Source: Druceiella hillmani (Eukaryota > Arthropoda > Insecta > Lepidoptera > Hepialidae). From it: a DNA stretch of 64,000 nucleotides. The stretch is taken from assembly GCA_039881145.1 (NCBI GenBank), contig JAYKKI010000014.1:911001-975000 (forward strand), in the 5' to 3' direction. The position numbers and the translations under genes are program-made. The notes under the pieces are model-generated. The model did no database searches, had not been told where the DNA came from, and was given only the letters and a program-made list of their open reading frames with translations. This document shows, one piece after another, positions 22,354-33,290 of the stretch (the stretch's first letter is position 1; every line of letters begins with the position of its first letter).

Positions 22354-24367
22354 CGCGCGCAAGCATCCGCGACCGCCCCTGACAAGGCAGAAGTATAGAA
22401 GGTGTAATGGAATGAAAATGTGTCTCAATAATTGAATCGTAAACACTCAAAAACAATAAACTTTCAACGTAATTACCCAGACTTATCGAACTTAAACCTT
22501 AATCACGATTAAAACAAAATTAATTCGTCCTTATCTAAAAATACAACAATATCTATCAACCTTTTTAAAATTATTTGTATTTCTATGTCATTATGTCCCT
22601 GATTCGCATTGGCTAGTTGCATCTCGATACAATTTCTAAATGCGAAGAAAATTTTGTAGTTTTACTGTGCACGATGAATGTTTAGCATATTTTTTTACCA
22701 GAATTTGTCAAATTACGTAGATAATCAAAACCAACTTTATTCTTATTTACTATATTCAGTTCCGAATAATAAACAAGGCCAGCAAAACAATTTATTTAAA
22801 ACGCAACTTCTAATTAGCCAGCAATGCTAATCCTAAAAATTACTGTGAAAGTACGCTATATTTACTATAAACGTATAATTTAAATATTGGCTATCACTTC
22901 GATCTATCGCTTTCGATCTATCATTTTCAGTTATAATATTTCTTCAATTTAATTTTAATTAACAAAAAAAAACTTACCGCTGAAATATATTTCACTGACA
23001 AAATATAATACGTATATTTAAACCGGACAACAATCAATATTATTTTCGAAAGAGAAAGACCAACTGACAGTGAGCTCGTTGTAACAACACAATGATACAA
23101 TGCTTGTATGCAAATGTCATAATTACGGCTTTGTTTTAGTCTGAATATAGCCCACAATCAAAACAAGCTTTTGCTTGCCTTAAGACTATGAACTGACGTT
23201 TTGAAATGAGATAATCAATTTTAATTTCATATGGACCATTTCTGATTCGAAAATTTTATGGAATTTCATATAATATAGAAATGAAGTTTGTACCTACGTT
23301 TTGTCTAAAATTCCAGCGAACGGAAACGTTCGCTTTGTGTGTGCGAACTACAAATCTTATATCGAAGTGTGGGTTTCGTTTGAATAGCACAATTTAAATG
23401 TTTAAATTTTCGTAAAAGTTCAGAGCATAGGTATACGCTAAATGTTCAGAGCAAGCTAAGTGTAATTATTTACAAGGCACTGCGCGCCATGGCATTGGTA
23501 TGCTCTGTTTGATGTTATTGTTCTTATCTTATGTGATCGAATTGGATGGCACGAAGTGTCGGATTTATATTTTAGTACCTTTGTTTGTGAAGTAATCTTA
23601 TTATTATATTATACGTCTTGTTAAATTCAATACCAAATCCAGGTAATAAATATAGGTAGATAGGCAATAAGCTGCAAAGCTAGAGCAACCATATAACTTT
23701 CTCATTGGAGGTTTCTTAATATTCATTTAAATGTGTCTATTGTAGAATCATACGAGAGCATGGCTACGGTTGAATCATTTCTTTTTATCAGCGGCATCAG
23801 ATAGTATAAAACTTTTTCATTCGCTTATTAAGAAGGGTTTTTCCTTTATTTGCGTGAAAAAATTGCCAAATGTAGGAATTTTAAAAACAGGGTCTATCGT
23901 TAAAGTTTACTTGGAATGTGGTCAATGGCCTATTGTTATTCGCGTTCCTCTACCTACTTAGTCACTGTATTACTTAGCATGCAAAAACATGACTATCATT
24001 TTATTTGCAACTTCACCACCGATTCAATACCCAGTTAATTTACCAACTTGTTACTCTCTTGCTTACACACATGTAAAATCTCATTACACAAAGTAATTTC
24101 TACGCAGAAACAAGCGGATTGTGCGACATCCATCCAGTGCAGATGCTTCAGGACCAGGCTCAGTGCATCCTGTCGGACTACGTGCGCAGCCGTTACCCGC
24201 GCCAGCCGACGCGCTTCGGTCGCCTGCTACTTTTGCTGCCGTCGCTGCGCGCTATTCGCTCGCGCACCGTCGAACTGCTCTTCTTCCGCGAAACCATCGG
24301 CGAGATACCCATCGCCCGCCTGCTCGGTGACATGTACAACATGAACAAGTACGCCGGTCCCGTTTAG
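13879..24367 (+). CDS. dsf: dsf nuclear receptor (NR2E2), 3' exons: ligand-binding domain
   Basis: Three exons, 13879-14118, 21422-21503 and 24108-24367, join in phase (240+82+260 nt) into 193 codons plus stop. The product is the ligand-binding domain of an NR2E-class nuclear receptor: [13 protein letters not shown], then [20 protein letters not shown] (helices 3-5 signature), [42 protein letters not shown] (helices 9-10), and a terminal [10 protein letters not shown] helix. The last motifs and the [13 protein letters not shown] exon junction agree with Drosophila dissatisfaction rather than tailless or PNR as I recall them. In flies dsf is a transcriptional repressor needed for sex-specific behaviour and neurons. 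The DNA-binding domain and hinge are not in the window, so the gene is 5' partial. Splice sites are CAG/GTAAAG, TTTTAG/GAA, CAG/GTAAGT and CGCAG/AAAC. Confidence 0.85.
14119..15547. other. dsf intron, 5' part
   Basis: Intron sequence without a recognised element. ORFs at 15012-15203 and 15378-15566 (minus) look incidental. Confidence 0.5.
15548..15585. mobile_element. Solo MITE end, TGTCCGGG family
   Basis: TTTGTCCGACACTCATTACC then GGACAA is one right-hand terminal repeat of the same family, with no body. It is placed 5 bp before the left terminus of copy 2, so one copy seems to have inserted beside or into an older one. Confidence 0.65.
15590..15989. mobile_element. MITE, TGTCCGGGAATAAGTGTCGG family, copy 2 (400 bp)
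   Basis: About 30-bp terminal inverted repeats: ACAGATTGTCCGGGAATAAG onward at 15590, with its complement ending CGGACAATCTGT at 15989. The interior shares GAAAAAGGACGTGTTTTACG with copy 1 in the opposite orientation, so the two copies lie inverted. It also carries an extra CGCTGCTCAGGGGAATAACC segment with partners around 15825. It is non-coding and lies in the large dsf intron. Confidence 0.8.
15989..16130. repeat. TA microsatellite with TATATACACA/TATAA interruptions
   Basis: About 140 bp of (TA)n between the MITE and the pogo element. Translations of alternating Tyr-Ile across it are artefacts. Confidence 0.95.
16131..18620 (+). mobile_element. pogo/Tigger-like DNA transposon, complete ends, 2,490 bp
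   Basis: Terminal inverted repeats GGTAATTCAGGGTGATATGG plus CC at both ends (22 matching bases, preceded by G on the left and T on the right). TA dinucleotides at 16129-16130 and 18621-18622 fit the TA target duplication of the Tc1/mariner/pogo superfamily. The insertion site is a TA microsatellite inside the dsf intron. It encodes a broken DDD transposase (separate entry). Internal GATATGGCC-like words recur near both ends (for example at about 18380-18435), perhaps transposase sub-sites. Confidence 0.9.
16609..18374 (+). pseudogene. Broken pogo-type transposase with C-terminal PHD-like finger
   Basis: Order of parts: psq-type HTH ([11 protein letters not shown] to [10 protein letters not shown], 16620-16770); a degraded CENP-B-like middle; DDD catalytic core with NMDETG (about 17140), VDGHASH (about 17470) and QSLDRAFF (about 17575); a Lys/Ser/Glu-rich linker; and a terminal C-x2-C...W-x2-C-x2-C-x2-W-x-H-x2-C...C-x2-C finger (18172-18292) of PHD type. 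Defects: one base missing after ATG at 16609, TAG at 16851, TAA at 16944, a frameshift near 17300, and another near 17850 before the linker. The intact family protein would bind its ends and cut and paste at TA. This copy cannot make it. Confidence 0.85.
19060..19440. repeat. Dispersed repeat, copy 1 (partner at 23140-23600)
   Basis: Shares ordered blocks with 23140-23500: GAATATAGCC, GCTTGCCTT, GATGTAATCAATTTTA / GAGATAATCAATTTTA, TGTGTAATTA-like CAGAGC-AGC-A-GTGTAATTA, and CACCGCGCGCC / CACTGCGCGCC. This suggests diverged copies of one element of unknown class within the dsf introns. Confidence 0.5.
19777..19830. repeat. Perfect hairpin, arms 25 bp, loop 4 nt
   Basis: 19777-19801 (ACGAACAGTTGACCAAGGAA then AAATT) is the exact reverse complement of 19806-19830, loop GTCA. 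A short GGTCAAC echo follows at about 19842. Confidence 0.95.
19831..20874. other. dsf intron, nothing recognised
   Basis: No supported coding or transposon signal. Confidence 0.4.
20875..20999. repeat. 43-bp tandem repeat, about 3 copies
   Basis: TGACTAAATACATAATAGGT recurs at 20881, 20924 and 20967. The copies are virtually identical. Confidence 0.95.
21422..21503 (+). CDS. dsf: dsf exon b
   Basis: 82-nt exon between TTTTAG and GTAAGT encoding [15 protein letters not shown] then [12 protein letters not shown]. The remaining one base (G) completes a Glu codon with exon c. The MKAVILFSP piece is the helix 8 'CLKAI' region of NR2E receptors. It was found because the flanking exons predict exactly this segment and phase. 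Confidence 0.9.
21731..22132. repeat. About 200-bp tandem duplication
   Basis: AATTAAATAT at 21731 and again at 21932 opens two roughly 200-bp copies sharing GATAAAAACAACAACTTCAA, CAGAGCTTATCAACGAAGCC and AAGTAAGTAG. The second copy continues into GCTATGATAGACCAACGGAA, which pairs as an inverted repeat with TTCCGTTGGTCTTTCATAGC at about 22027. Confidence 0.8.
22216..22347. repeat. TA microsatellite
   Basis: About 130 bp of (TA)n with GTATATG interruptions, flanked on the right by CACATACGCGCGC. Tyr-Ile ORFs on both strands are artefacts. Confidence 0.95.
23140..23600. repeat. Dispersed repeat, copy 2
   Basis: Partner of 19060-19440 (same block order). Its right part (23500-23580: TTATCTTATGTGATCGAATT then GGATGGCACGAAG) is an inverted match to the duplicated unit at 21740-21800, so the 21.7 and 23.5 kb blocks may be inverted ends of one composite element. 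Confidence 0.5.
24108..24367 (+). CDS. dsf: dsf terminal exon
   Basis: Acceptor TTCTACGCAG ends at 24107. With the carried G the frame reads [20 protein letters not shown] and so on to [11 protein letters not shown] and TAG at 24365-24367. The 5' bases are strongly GC-rich and coding-like. It carries helices 9-10 ([13 protein letters not shown]) and the AF-2-proximal [10 protein letters not shown]. Alternative-frame ORFs at 24048-24344 are shadows. Confidence 0.92.
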
Positions 24368-24562
24368 TCTACGTCACGCGCTACACTCGACGTTCCGTTG
24401 AAGGCGTAGATATTACGAACGGACTTTTTGCTGTAGGTACTCGGTGAACCTTAGCGATATAGTGGCATATTATTCCCTTACTTATAAATAGTACACATCC
24501 TTCCATTCATACCTTACTAGTTATCAAGAAATGGGTTTATAATTGTATGGTCAGTACGTCTT

Positions 24563-24568
24563 AATAAA
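24563..24568 (+). terminator. Candidate polyadenylation signal of dsf
   Basis: AATAAA lies about 196 nt after the dsf stop codon. It is the first canonical hexamer downstream. Confidence 0.4.
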
Positions 24569-24659
24569 AGTAGATACTCGGAAAACCTGTGAAGCTAATA
24601 ACACGTGTCGTTGTTATAAAATAATTTCTTTTTAGTTTTCATAAGCTGGCTCTTTATTT

Positions 24660-26760
24660 TGGATTTTATGTATCATCAAGGTAACAAGTAAACGTAAACA
24701 AACCTTTCTCTAATTTTTTACATTTATCAGCCAGGGCTTTTGGGTGGAGAACATTATTCTCACGTTCCGGCCAAGTTGCCACAGGGCTCTTCGAGGGATC
24801 CATACCGTCTCCCTCATATAAAATAGGGATCTTCAAATATCTCCTAATATATTCCATATGTATCTTCAAACAATTCCACCCAATATGGTTAAGAACTGTC
24901 CCTTCACAATGAATAATTTAAGACTTCTATTTTTTCTAGAACGTATTTATTAGAAGCTTTAAATGATTTAAAGTTCGGTCTCCTCTCAATCAGATTCCGG
25001 TGGCTAAAGGAATCACGTTCTAAAAAAATGCGGTTCTACTCTCTACTACCGATTCCACTCTACTATCTTGCCACATGTTTTCCAATAAAACTACACGTAT
25101 CGTCGTATTCGCCGCAGTTAAAAAATGTGCTTTATGTCCTGGGTTTCGCAATCATGAGTATAGACCGGACTATTTCTTAGTGCAAATCTATGTAAACTTG
25201 GTGGAAGCTGCCATAAGAAATAGTGACGTGTAATAGTCGAGTAAGAATAAGATTTTCTCTATCCGCTCAAAAACCTTAGTGAAGAATAGCCTAGTGGTTT
25301 CATATTACAATTCGGCGAAGATCATCTACGTTACTAGTGAGTACAGACGGTCTCAAAACTGCGTTTTCTTCTAGCGTCAAGGGATTCATCACCATCCTTC
25401 GTGTCTTCCTTGTGCCAATTCAAAGTTTGCCGCGTGTTTCACGATCATGATGAGATATCTAGTTACAGGCCCGCCAAAACTTGATTGTAAATGTAATGGA
25501 TACATTGAGCAAGTTCTATAGGTTTTGGTCAGAGCCGTAAGCGGCGCTCGTTGTGACCTCGAGACGATTCTCCTAACTAGTTGGACTCAGATTCACTAAG
25601 GAGACAACACCTACGGTATATAGGCCAATATTCCGAAGTACATTGTCCGAAGTATAAAAATCGATGCCTTAACCCTCTTTTAGGTATGGTGTCATTCCAT
25701 GGAGTGGCTTGATTCCCTCACTAATGTATGATGCAAGCTGCATGAAGCTACGAATAGAATGGAGTACCATACCCGATCCAGTACATCGATCTAGGATCCG
25801 CCCGACCTTCAGTTTCCACTTTCTAAAGTGATGGGAAGTGACGGCTGGTAGCGTTTGAAGACCGCAAGAACCTAAATGCCCACCACCCCACACCGCTTTA
25901 ATAATCTTGTTGTCGATGCTATCCATGCCTGGGGTCCTTTTTAAGTCCAGTTTTTTGGTAATTCCATCTACTTCCAAGTAGCATACCTCAGATCAAAACT
26001 ACTACTAAAGAGAGATATGATGGAGTTATTTATGATTTCACACTGTTCAACAGTACCTATCGAGATCAGAGTTACAATTTGGAAAGACTATAGACAGAAT
26101 ATATTCCAGCGTTTTGCGCGTGTTCCTGGTGTTAGTCATCGTATTTTTAAGGGTACCGAAAACAAAAGGCTTACGTGGGTTTAGCACTCGTCTTTATACG
26201 GTACCCCAAGTTTTGAAATTTCCAACTTGGATTACAAAAGAACGAAAAGGGGAGAGTTTCGCCAGTTTAACATCTCTATCGTCGTTACACCATGCAATTG
26301 ATAAAGCCACCCGGCGGGTCTCAACTAATTCCCCATCTGGCGTTCCGAGGTTCTAGCACGTCATTAGTCACGTCTTTTCTTCCTAAATATGTTCCGTTCT
26401 ACCAACGGTTCCGTTTGAGCCGACCTGTGCATCATCCACCTAAACCACTTTGGCACTAATGATTACCTTGGATTAAAATTATCTGCCAGATCATTTGGGT
26501 AAACTAAACGCGTAGAGGTTTCGTTGAAAACATCGAGTTCTACATGGAAAATTGCGAAAAATCGATTCAGTCCTGGTATCCTGTTCTAAACAGGGAAGGA
26601 AAGTAATAAGTCATGTGGATCGAGTGAATGCAGCTAAATATATCCGAAAAAGGATAAAACAAGACCATGATTCCTCCTCTCCTAGGTGACTTACCTTATC
26701 GCAAAGTATGCGCACGAATTGCACCGATGAGTCGGAAGTTATTCTTGTTAAATGGATCAT
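24660..26760 (-). mobile_element. R1-like non-LTR retrotransposon remnant, copy A
   Basis: Minus strand. A segment at about 25890-25977 reads ITKKLDLKRTPGMDSIDNKI, the 'K-x-A-P-G-x-D-x-I' start of an R1/I-type reverse transcriptase domain. The 24700-25300 part matches the 3' part of copy B (36833-37400): TTCCACCCAATATGGTTAAG / TTCCACCCAACAGGGTTAGA, TTTTTTCTAGAACG, and a GTGGCTAAAGGAATCACGTTC / GATGACTAAAAGAGTCACGTTC block. The 26580-26640 CCTGTTCTAAA block matches 39150-39180 of copy B. Many stops; no YADD core was seen. It lies just past the dsf poly-A region. Confidence 0.65.
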
Positions 26761-29050
26761 GAAGAATTTTGTTATAAAGCGTAAAACATCTACTTTTTTA
26801 TTTTTCGTTTTGTAACCTTTATTTTTATAATTATTTCTTTAACGGTGACATAATCATAAAATACATATCATACAATACTGTTTGATTTAATATACTTTTA
26901 TGTAATTATGTTAAAAAAATTACCAATTTTTATTTTCACGGTTTTGATATGCACGGCCATGATGGGTCATACCAACTGAAGGCTAAAAACAATGCTACTC
27001 GTGTAAACTATAGGCTCATTCGGGGTAAACACTTTTTTGTTTCACTGTAGCGAATTACTATAATAATAGTAATGCCTTTCTTGCGCAACCGGCAGCATAT
27101 TTAATAGATTTATAAATTTAAATGGGTATTTGACGATTGGTTAAACGATTTTAAATTTCCTTTAAATAATAAAAAAGATGACTTGATCCGACTGCGCACG
27201 CAGTCACATTATTCATTTTATTTAAATGATATTAAAATAAAATGAACAAATAATACCGACAATGGAAGGTACATACAAACATGCTTTACATTTATAATTA
27301 TTAATAGATTCAAAATAACAAAATTATCCATAAGTATTCGTTGAGCAAACCAAACAAACATTTTAAATATTATTATGAGTTCCGAAAGAAGTAGACAGTA
27401 ACCAAAATAGGTAGGTACTAATGCGCAGATATTTACATTTTGGCATATAGAAACGAAATATCAACGTTCTATATAAAACTATTCTTTAACGCCATAATCA
27501 CCGACATATATAAAAAGGAACTGAAAACAATATAAAAACATAAATAAAAATATTAAAGAAGTGTTTTTGAAAAATAACGTTGAAAACAACTGACAATATA
27601 ATAATTAAAAACCTTCCATTATTTTTCCAGAAGACTTTGATATAATAATCATTCATAATAAATATTACCCTAATGAGACAAATAAAACTATCAATAGATC
27701 ATAATTTAAATGTTTAATACAAATCAGAGGTAGCAATTCACTTTTTGATTTCATATAATCATCATGATTAACATTATTATTGACAGGATTCAATATAAGT
27801 AGGTATTAAGGGAATACAAAGAGTTCATAATAACTATTAGCTAGTTAAATATCTATAAGAGTTACAGGTTCAAGAATAACTCTTACTATTTCTTGTTTCT
27901 CACCGAAATCACACATGAACACTCCCATTTCGTACGCCAGGGCTGTGCAATTTTGGTTTTACCAACTTTGGCAGAAAATGTATTCGATCTAGTTTTTAAT
28001 AAGCGGATCTTTGTATTTTTTATCACATAATGGACAAAAATATTTAGATTCTAATCTTCTCTGTATTTTTCGTAATTTTATTTTGTCCTTTTTTATTCCC
28101 TGTCAAGTGGATCGGTCGTCGGTTTTTTCTTTTACTTACCCGAATACCTAGGTTGACGCCCGGATTGAGGAACACAAAAGAAAAAACCATAACTTAAACG
28201 CGTAGCCACTGAAAAGGCTGAAGGTTATATCTTTTGTGTTTCTAATGGTTCATCAAAGGTCAAAGATGACTTGAGATGACATGCATAAAGTTTCTTTTTT
28301 CTTCTCTTCCAGTTGTTTCTTGCAAGGGCTAGATATTATTACATCGGATAGTAGCGAATGCTTGGAAGGGGGGAGTTAAGTTCTCAAATACACACCCCCC
28401 CCAATCATGCTCTGCTTACATGAGCAAAATAAAGTCTTGACCAAACCCTCAGTTGGGTCAAGTCCCTCCTAAACCAAAATCCTGGATCCACCAATGACAT
28501 CTGACTTTAAGATTATGCTTGTTCTTTTCCCTTTTTGAACAGCAACAACAACAGCAAAGGAAACCATTTGGGAGTTTTGTTTGGGCTTTCTTTTTCAACA
28601 GAGTTTTTTTCTGACTACCTAACAGTTACTGTTTTATTCCTTTCACTTTCATTATTTTACATTTTTTTTAATTGGCTCCATCAGTTTTATGATCTATGTT
28701 AAATTTTGCAAGTGGCGGATGTCCAGCGTAATTTGTACTTTCGTCAGAAGTGCGCTCACTTCTTTGTTCGTTCTCGGTAGTTTTGGTAAGATCTTCAGTA
28801 TTCAATCGTTGCGATCTCCTGTAGCATACATAATGCCCTCGTTTAGAGGAGTAGACCCTTTCCAAACTTCACCGGTGTCGTTTGGTGGAGTCAATTCTTT
28901 TGAATCTTCTTCATACAGAAATGAATGAATGAATCAGCTTCATAGGAGTGATTTAGTTAAAGTAGGCCCTCTCGAAACTTCACCGGTGCACTTCATGGTC
29001 GGTCACTGTTGAAGGTGCAAAATCGGTTTTCCCAAAAATAAATTATCTGC
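26761..29050. other. Intergenic stretch between convergent genes, nothing firm
   Basis: AT-rich. A word AAACTTCACCGGTG is repeated at about 28865 and 28978 with similar preceding sequence (AGTAGACCC / AGTAGGCCC), a local duplication. No exon or transposase was recognised. Confidence 0.4.
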
Positions 29051-29059
29051 ATGTGGATA

Positions 29060-29335
29060 TAAGCCATTGAGTCAGAACCCAGATTCGGCATTAGTCATTC
29101 AGCCAGCTGGCTGGCTAATGCCAAATCAGACCGGCCACCTACAGAGCGACACCCCAGTCAGAATGGTACAGAGCGATACTTTCCACATTCTATCAAATAT
29201 TTCCTTTTCAGCGGGTTGTGAACGGAGTGCTTGTGTTTGCAATGCAGGCGTAAATCAATAAATCTGTTCTATTACTTGCGTCTTTAAGCCTTTCTGATTA
29301 ACATTCTTATAACATTTAATGATTTATTATATTTG
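29060..29335 (+). mobile_element. Possible solo LTR
   Basis: This is a moderately GC-rich block in AT-rich surroundings. A near-palindrome AGCCAGCTGGCTGGCTAATG pairs with GGCATTAG upstream. AATAAA follows at about 29257, then a GCGTCTTTAAGCCTTTCTGA tail and ATAACA, the layout of an LTR R/U5 end. No internal region or target duplication was found, so the class and even the identity are unsure. Confidence 0.2.
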
Positions 29336-29871
29336 TAGCTGTATATGACATGACATTATTATATTTAAATCCTTAAGGAAGTTAATTATTTAGTTTTTTT
29401 TACCCACACACTCCGATTTATGCGAGGACAGTTGTGTGGGTAGGTGAAAAAACATCATTATGTCAAACATAGGCCACCTTTAGTATTTGTTTAAATTGCA
29501 AATTGTTTATGAATAAACGTTTTTAAATAATTACAAAAACTTGATGCAGCTTAATTGTTAATTTTATGATATATGCCAAATATGTGTAAGAAAAAATGTG
29601 CACACTTGCCCTACATAACTCCATTATAGATTTAAGAATCACCTACCATTGAGTACCTATGAAGTGACATGGCCAAAATGACTATTCATTTCTACGTCGT
29701 ATTATAAATACGAACTCATTCATTATTCCGATTCAATTTATGAAACTATTACCTCAGTCTACCCTCTTATGTATAATATTGGATATTATTGATTAAATAC
29801 AGAGAAAAAATAGGAGTAAATAAACATAAAATGAGTGATCAATTTATAAAAGTTAAATATTTATATGTTAT

Positions 29872-29910
29872 TTATAAGTATTTAGTAAATAAAATACTAA
29901 ATACTTATAA
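29872..29910. repeat. Hairpin, arms 16 bp, loop 7 nt
   Basis: TTATAAGTATTTAGTA at 29872-29887 is the exact reverse complement of 29895-29910. Confidence 0.9.
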
Positions 29911-30293
29911 AAATATATTATATTTCAAATAACATACAAAGTAGGTATAAAAGATTTTTTAAATATTGTGAATTGGTACTTACCTTCTATTGAAATTCTA
30001 ATTGTCTGTTTCATTTGAATATTTAATTTTGAAAGTATGAAAATTCAAGTATTCAAGGTAATTTTTTTGATAAAATAAAGTTTAAGTATGTTCTACACAC
30101 GTTGCAAATAAATATTTAGTAATAAGTATTTATTTAATCTACCGCTTCTATAATAGGCATGGCGATAAAAAGAAATAAAGCTCTAAAGTCTGATTATAAA
30201 TATTTAAAACTTTTTGATAAGGTCAAAATGCACTACAGCTAAGCAACACTGCACGAATTAAAGCAATGCGACACCACAAAGTATAGTTTACAT

Positions 30294-31884
30294 CAGCGTT
30301 TCCCATATGATGGGTCGCGACTCGGCACCAGCCTACGAAAATAAAATACCGTGTTGCAGCATTGTCGTTTGTTTCAAGAGACATGTTGCTTTTATGTCAA
30401 TGCGAACGCTCGCTGTTATTCACCTTAAATTGTGTAATAATTTTTCCTTACAAGTTGATGAAAGTACAGACGTATTGGATAATGATAATTTGAGGTGTTT
30501 TGTAAGTTATGATTTTAACAATACGATGCAAGAAGAGTTTCTGTTTTGTAAAGCTTTGCCCACAAAAACAACAGCAGAAGAATAACTTAATTAATAGATA
30601 CATCAGTGAGCATGAAATTGAATGGAAGAAGTGTGTGGGATTGAGTAACTATAGAGAACATGTTATGTCAAGCGTTCGTTCCAGACTTTATCCGAGAGTA
30701 AAAGCCGTACCGCCAGAAGTTGTATGGATGTATCGTAGCATTCTAGGGAGGCACAGGTGGCCAAAAAAATGCTATCGATTCTAATCACAACAATGAATGA
30801 ATGTGTAAAATTTATAAACTTTATTAAATCTCGTCCACTGAATTCGAGATTATTCTCTTCTCTGTGCAAAGAAATGGAAAGTGGTCATGAACATCTTCTT
30901 TTACATTGCAAGGTGAGATAGCTATCAAGGGGAAATGTCTTGAGAAGACTTATTAAATTAAAAGAAGTTTCCGCGTTCTTAGAACAATATCCTCCAAAAG
31001 GAGGACTAGGTCTGAAGCAATATTTGAATTTAATCATTCATCACAGATTTCATCATATTGATTGGTTATGGAAGGTGATGTTTTTGATTTGATTTTACAA
31101 GGTAACAATGTAACGGGATTAAAGTGCAAGAGAAAGTGAAAGCTACAATAAAAAAACTTCATTTGTGGTTACGTCGTGCAGAAACCGGGAATTACAAAGT
31201 TATTAGAATTACAAAAATAATACAACATGAGTTTGCCAAATGCTTATTAAAGAACATTTGCTAGGACTGGAGATTAATCTGTAAGATTATTTTCTTCCAC
31301 TCAACAGCAACAAAACATGGGTTAGAAACCCAATTTCGGTTCAACTTAAAATCTGAGACTAATTTGACAGATTAAAATGTCGACTCGTTAATTGAACTGT
31401 CATGTGACACAGCACTCAAAGATATGTTCGAGAGAAAACCATAGATAAACTTTTGGTTGTCTCATCAAGAGTACCCACTCTTAGCAGATCATGCAATAAA
31501 GCTTTTAATGCCTTTTGTAACAACATATAAATGTGAAGCATGGTTTTCAACACTTGTGTTTTTAAAAATAAATATAAAAACCGATTGGAAGTCGCACCAG
31601 ATCTAAGAATAAAGTTAACGTCCTTTACGACTAACTTTGAGTTCATAGTTAAAAACAAACAGCTTCATACTAAAGTATGAAGTTGTTTGTTTACAGCTCA
31701 CTAAAATACGATATCATTATGATACATCGCTGATATAATATTATTTGTTAAAAGTTACGTGGACATTGAAATATGTTTTTTTATTTTCCCTACATGCACT
31801 AGGAGGGTTAAAAACCTTTGGTGGGTCACGAAGGGAAAACATTAAAATAACCAGGCCAGGCGTAATAAAGTTTGGGAAATGTTG
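30294..31884 (+). mobile_element. hAT element remnant (ZBED5-like transposase) with both ends
   Basis: Ends CAGCGTTTCCCA (30294) and TGGGAAATGTTG (31884) are imperfect inverted repeats of hAT type. The flanking octamers GTTTACAT and GTATACAC match at 6 of 8 positions, as an old 8-bp target duplication would. The coding remnant reads FSLQVDESTDVLDN, CFVSYDFN, EEFLFCKALPTKTTAEE and SEHEIEWKKCVGL, then in other frames HEHLLLHC, LIKLKEVSAFLEQYPPKGG and finally APDLRIKLTSFTTNFE. These are ordered hallmarks of ZBED5/GTF2IRD2-type domesticated and mobile hAT transposases (catalytic D in VDEST). Much of the catalytic and dimerisation region is deleted and there are several frameshifts. Confidence 0.8.
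31653..31692. repeat. Hairpin at the end of the hAT coding remnant, arms 19 bp, loop 2 nt
   Basis: AAACAAACAGCTTCATACT and AGTATGAAGTTGTTTGTTT are reverse complements except for one base. The left arm is coding for the last hAT residues (KNKQLHT); the right arm looks like a templated copy of it. Confidence 0.9.
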
Positions 31885-31892
31885 GTATACAC

Positions 31893-33039
31893 AATTCTTT
31901 TTAGATGCAAAATACTTTAAAGCGTAACTACCCTATTTTGCTTTATCACATTCTAATGCATCAAATGAATGGTATACTTGCTTGCTAAAATAATGCAGTG
32001 GGCGTGCAGCTGTGTGTGTTTTGTCCTTTACATTATTATCTGTGACTACAAACTTTCTATCATTGTTCGAAAACATATTTGGCCATTAAATTCTTTAAAA
32101 ATTTATTTTCAAAATTTATAACAAGCAGTATACCCAAACCAGTAAGTGGACACAACATGGACGCTTTTATAGAGATACCCATAATAAAAATTATAGAAAA
32201 CTAGAGACTGTTTTTACAAAGTATAAGTTGGTGTAAACTTGAAAAATAATTATACTTCTTTTATGTAATTGTATTCTTTATGCTATAGAGAAAGAATATT
32301 TGCCAATGTCAAGTATAAGTACACTTTAGGGAAAAGGGGTTTCATTTTGTCTTTATTAAATCAAACGGGGCTAAACTGATTGACTGTAAGAGATTGATTT
32401 CATTGTTAAAGTACGTAAACAAATAAATAAATATGGATATGAAAACATCAACATATAAATATTAAATATAAAAATGTAGAAAATTAAAATGAATGAAAAT
32501 ATTTCATATAGGCATTTCAAATTTGAAGCATAACAGCAGCTGTTCGAATGAACCATGGGTGGAAATTATTTTGATCAAATATCTCATTTTTTTATATATA
32601 TTTTTCATTTAAAGAACAAAAAAGGGAAATTTCCAATTTTGCTAAAGTACACTTATACCTAAACTTGAAATAAAGTATCTTTCATATTACCAATCAATTT
32701 AAATTTAATGAAATAAGATATAGTTAAGTTCCGTTAACAATAAGCTTTTACGTCTTTACAAAAATGATTAAAATATACTTCTGTAAGTAAATACAATAAA
32801 TGTCCCTAAACAAATAATATATTTTCAATGACGCTCAAACTGTTGTAATTAGTTTATAAGAAATTCATTCTTTCTTGGAAACTATACAAAAATGCATAGT
32901 GTAAAGATAACTTACAATTTTTATTTATAATAAATTATTTGTTGGCGTTGTTAATATAACTAACGGATTTTAATATTATGTATAGTTACTTCAAAATATT
33001 TAAATGTTTTCATACTATATATATGTTATACGGGTGCAT

Positions 33040-33048
<9 letters not shown>
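31893..33048. other. Intergenic, downstream of CHORDC1
   Basis: AT-rich. No coding signal. It probably includes the CHORDC1 3' UTR end. Confidence 0.4.
32920..32925 (-). terminator. Candidate polyadenylation signal of CHORDC1
   Basis: AATAAA on the minus strand about 370 nt after the stop codon, the first canonical hexamer I found. The TA microsatellite lies between, inside the putative 3' UTR. Confidence 0.25.
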
Positions 33049-33135
<87 letters not shown>

Positions 33136-33140
33136 TATAA
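33049..33140. repeat. TA microsatellite in the CHORDC1 3' flank
   Basis: About 90 bp of (TA)n preceded by CACACACACA. Confidence 0.95.
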
Positions 33141-33290
33141 TTATTGTATTTGAAAGCAGATGTACATTTGTGAAATAATATGTATTCTAATTAAAAGGTA
33201 TGAGAAAAAAAACAAGGTCCAATTTCTTCAAAAAGTTTATAATTATTTATAATTTGCCTTCATAATTTAGTCAATTTACTGTAACGAAAG

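Noticed and set aside
24048..24344. Arg/Ser/Cys-rich plus-strand ORFs overlapping the last dsf exon
   Set aside because: Alternative frames of a strongly conserved nuclear-receptor exon.
24119..24367. tailless, PNR/Hr51 or seven-up instead of dsf
   Set aside because: The [13 protein letters not shown] and [10 protein letters not shown] context occurs in several NR2E/NR2F members. The preceding [20 protein letters not shown] and the [15 protein letters not shown] exon agree best with dsf as I remember it. A BLASTP ranking would decide.
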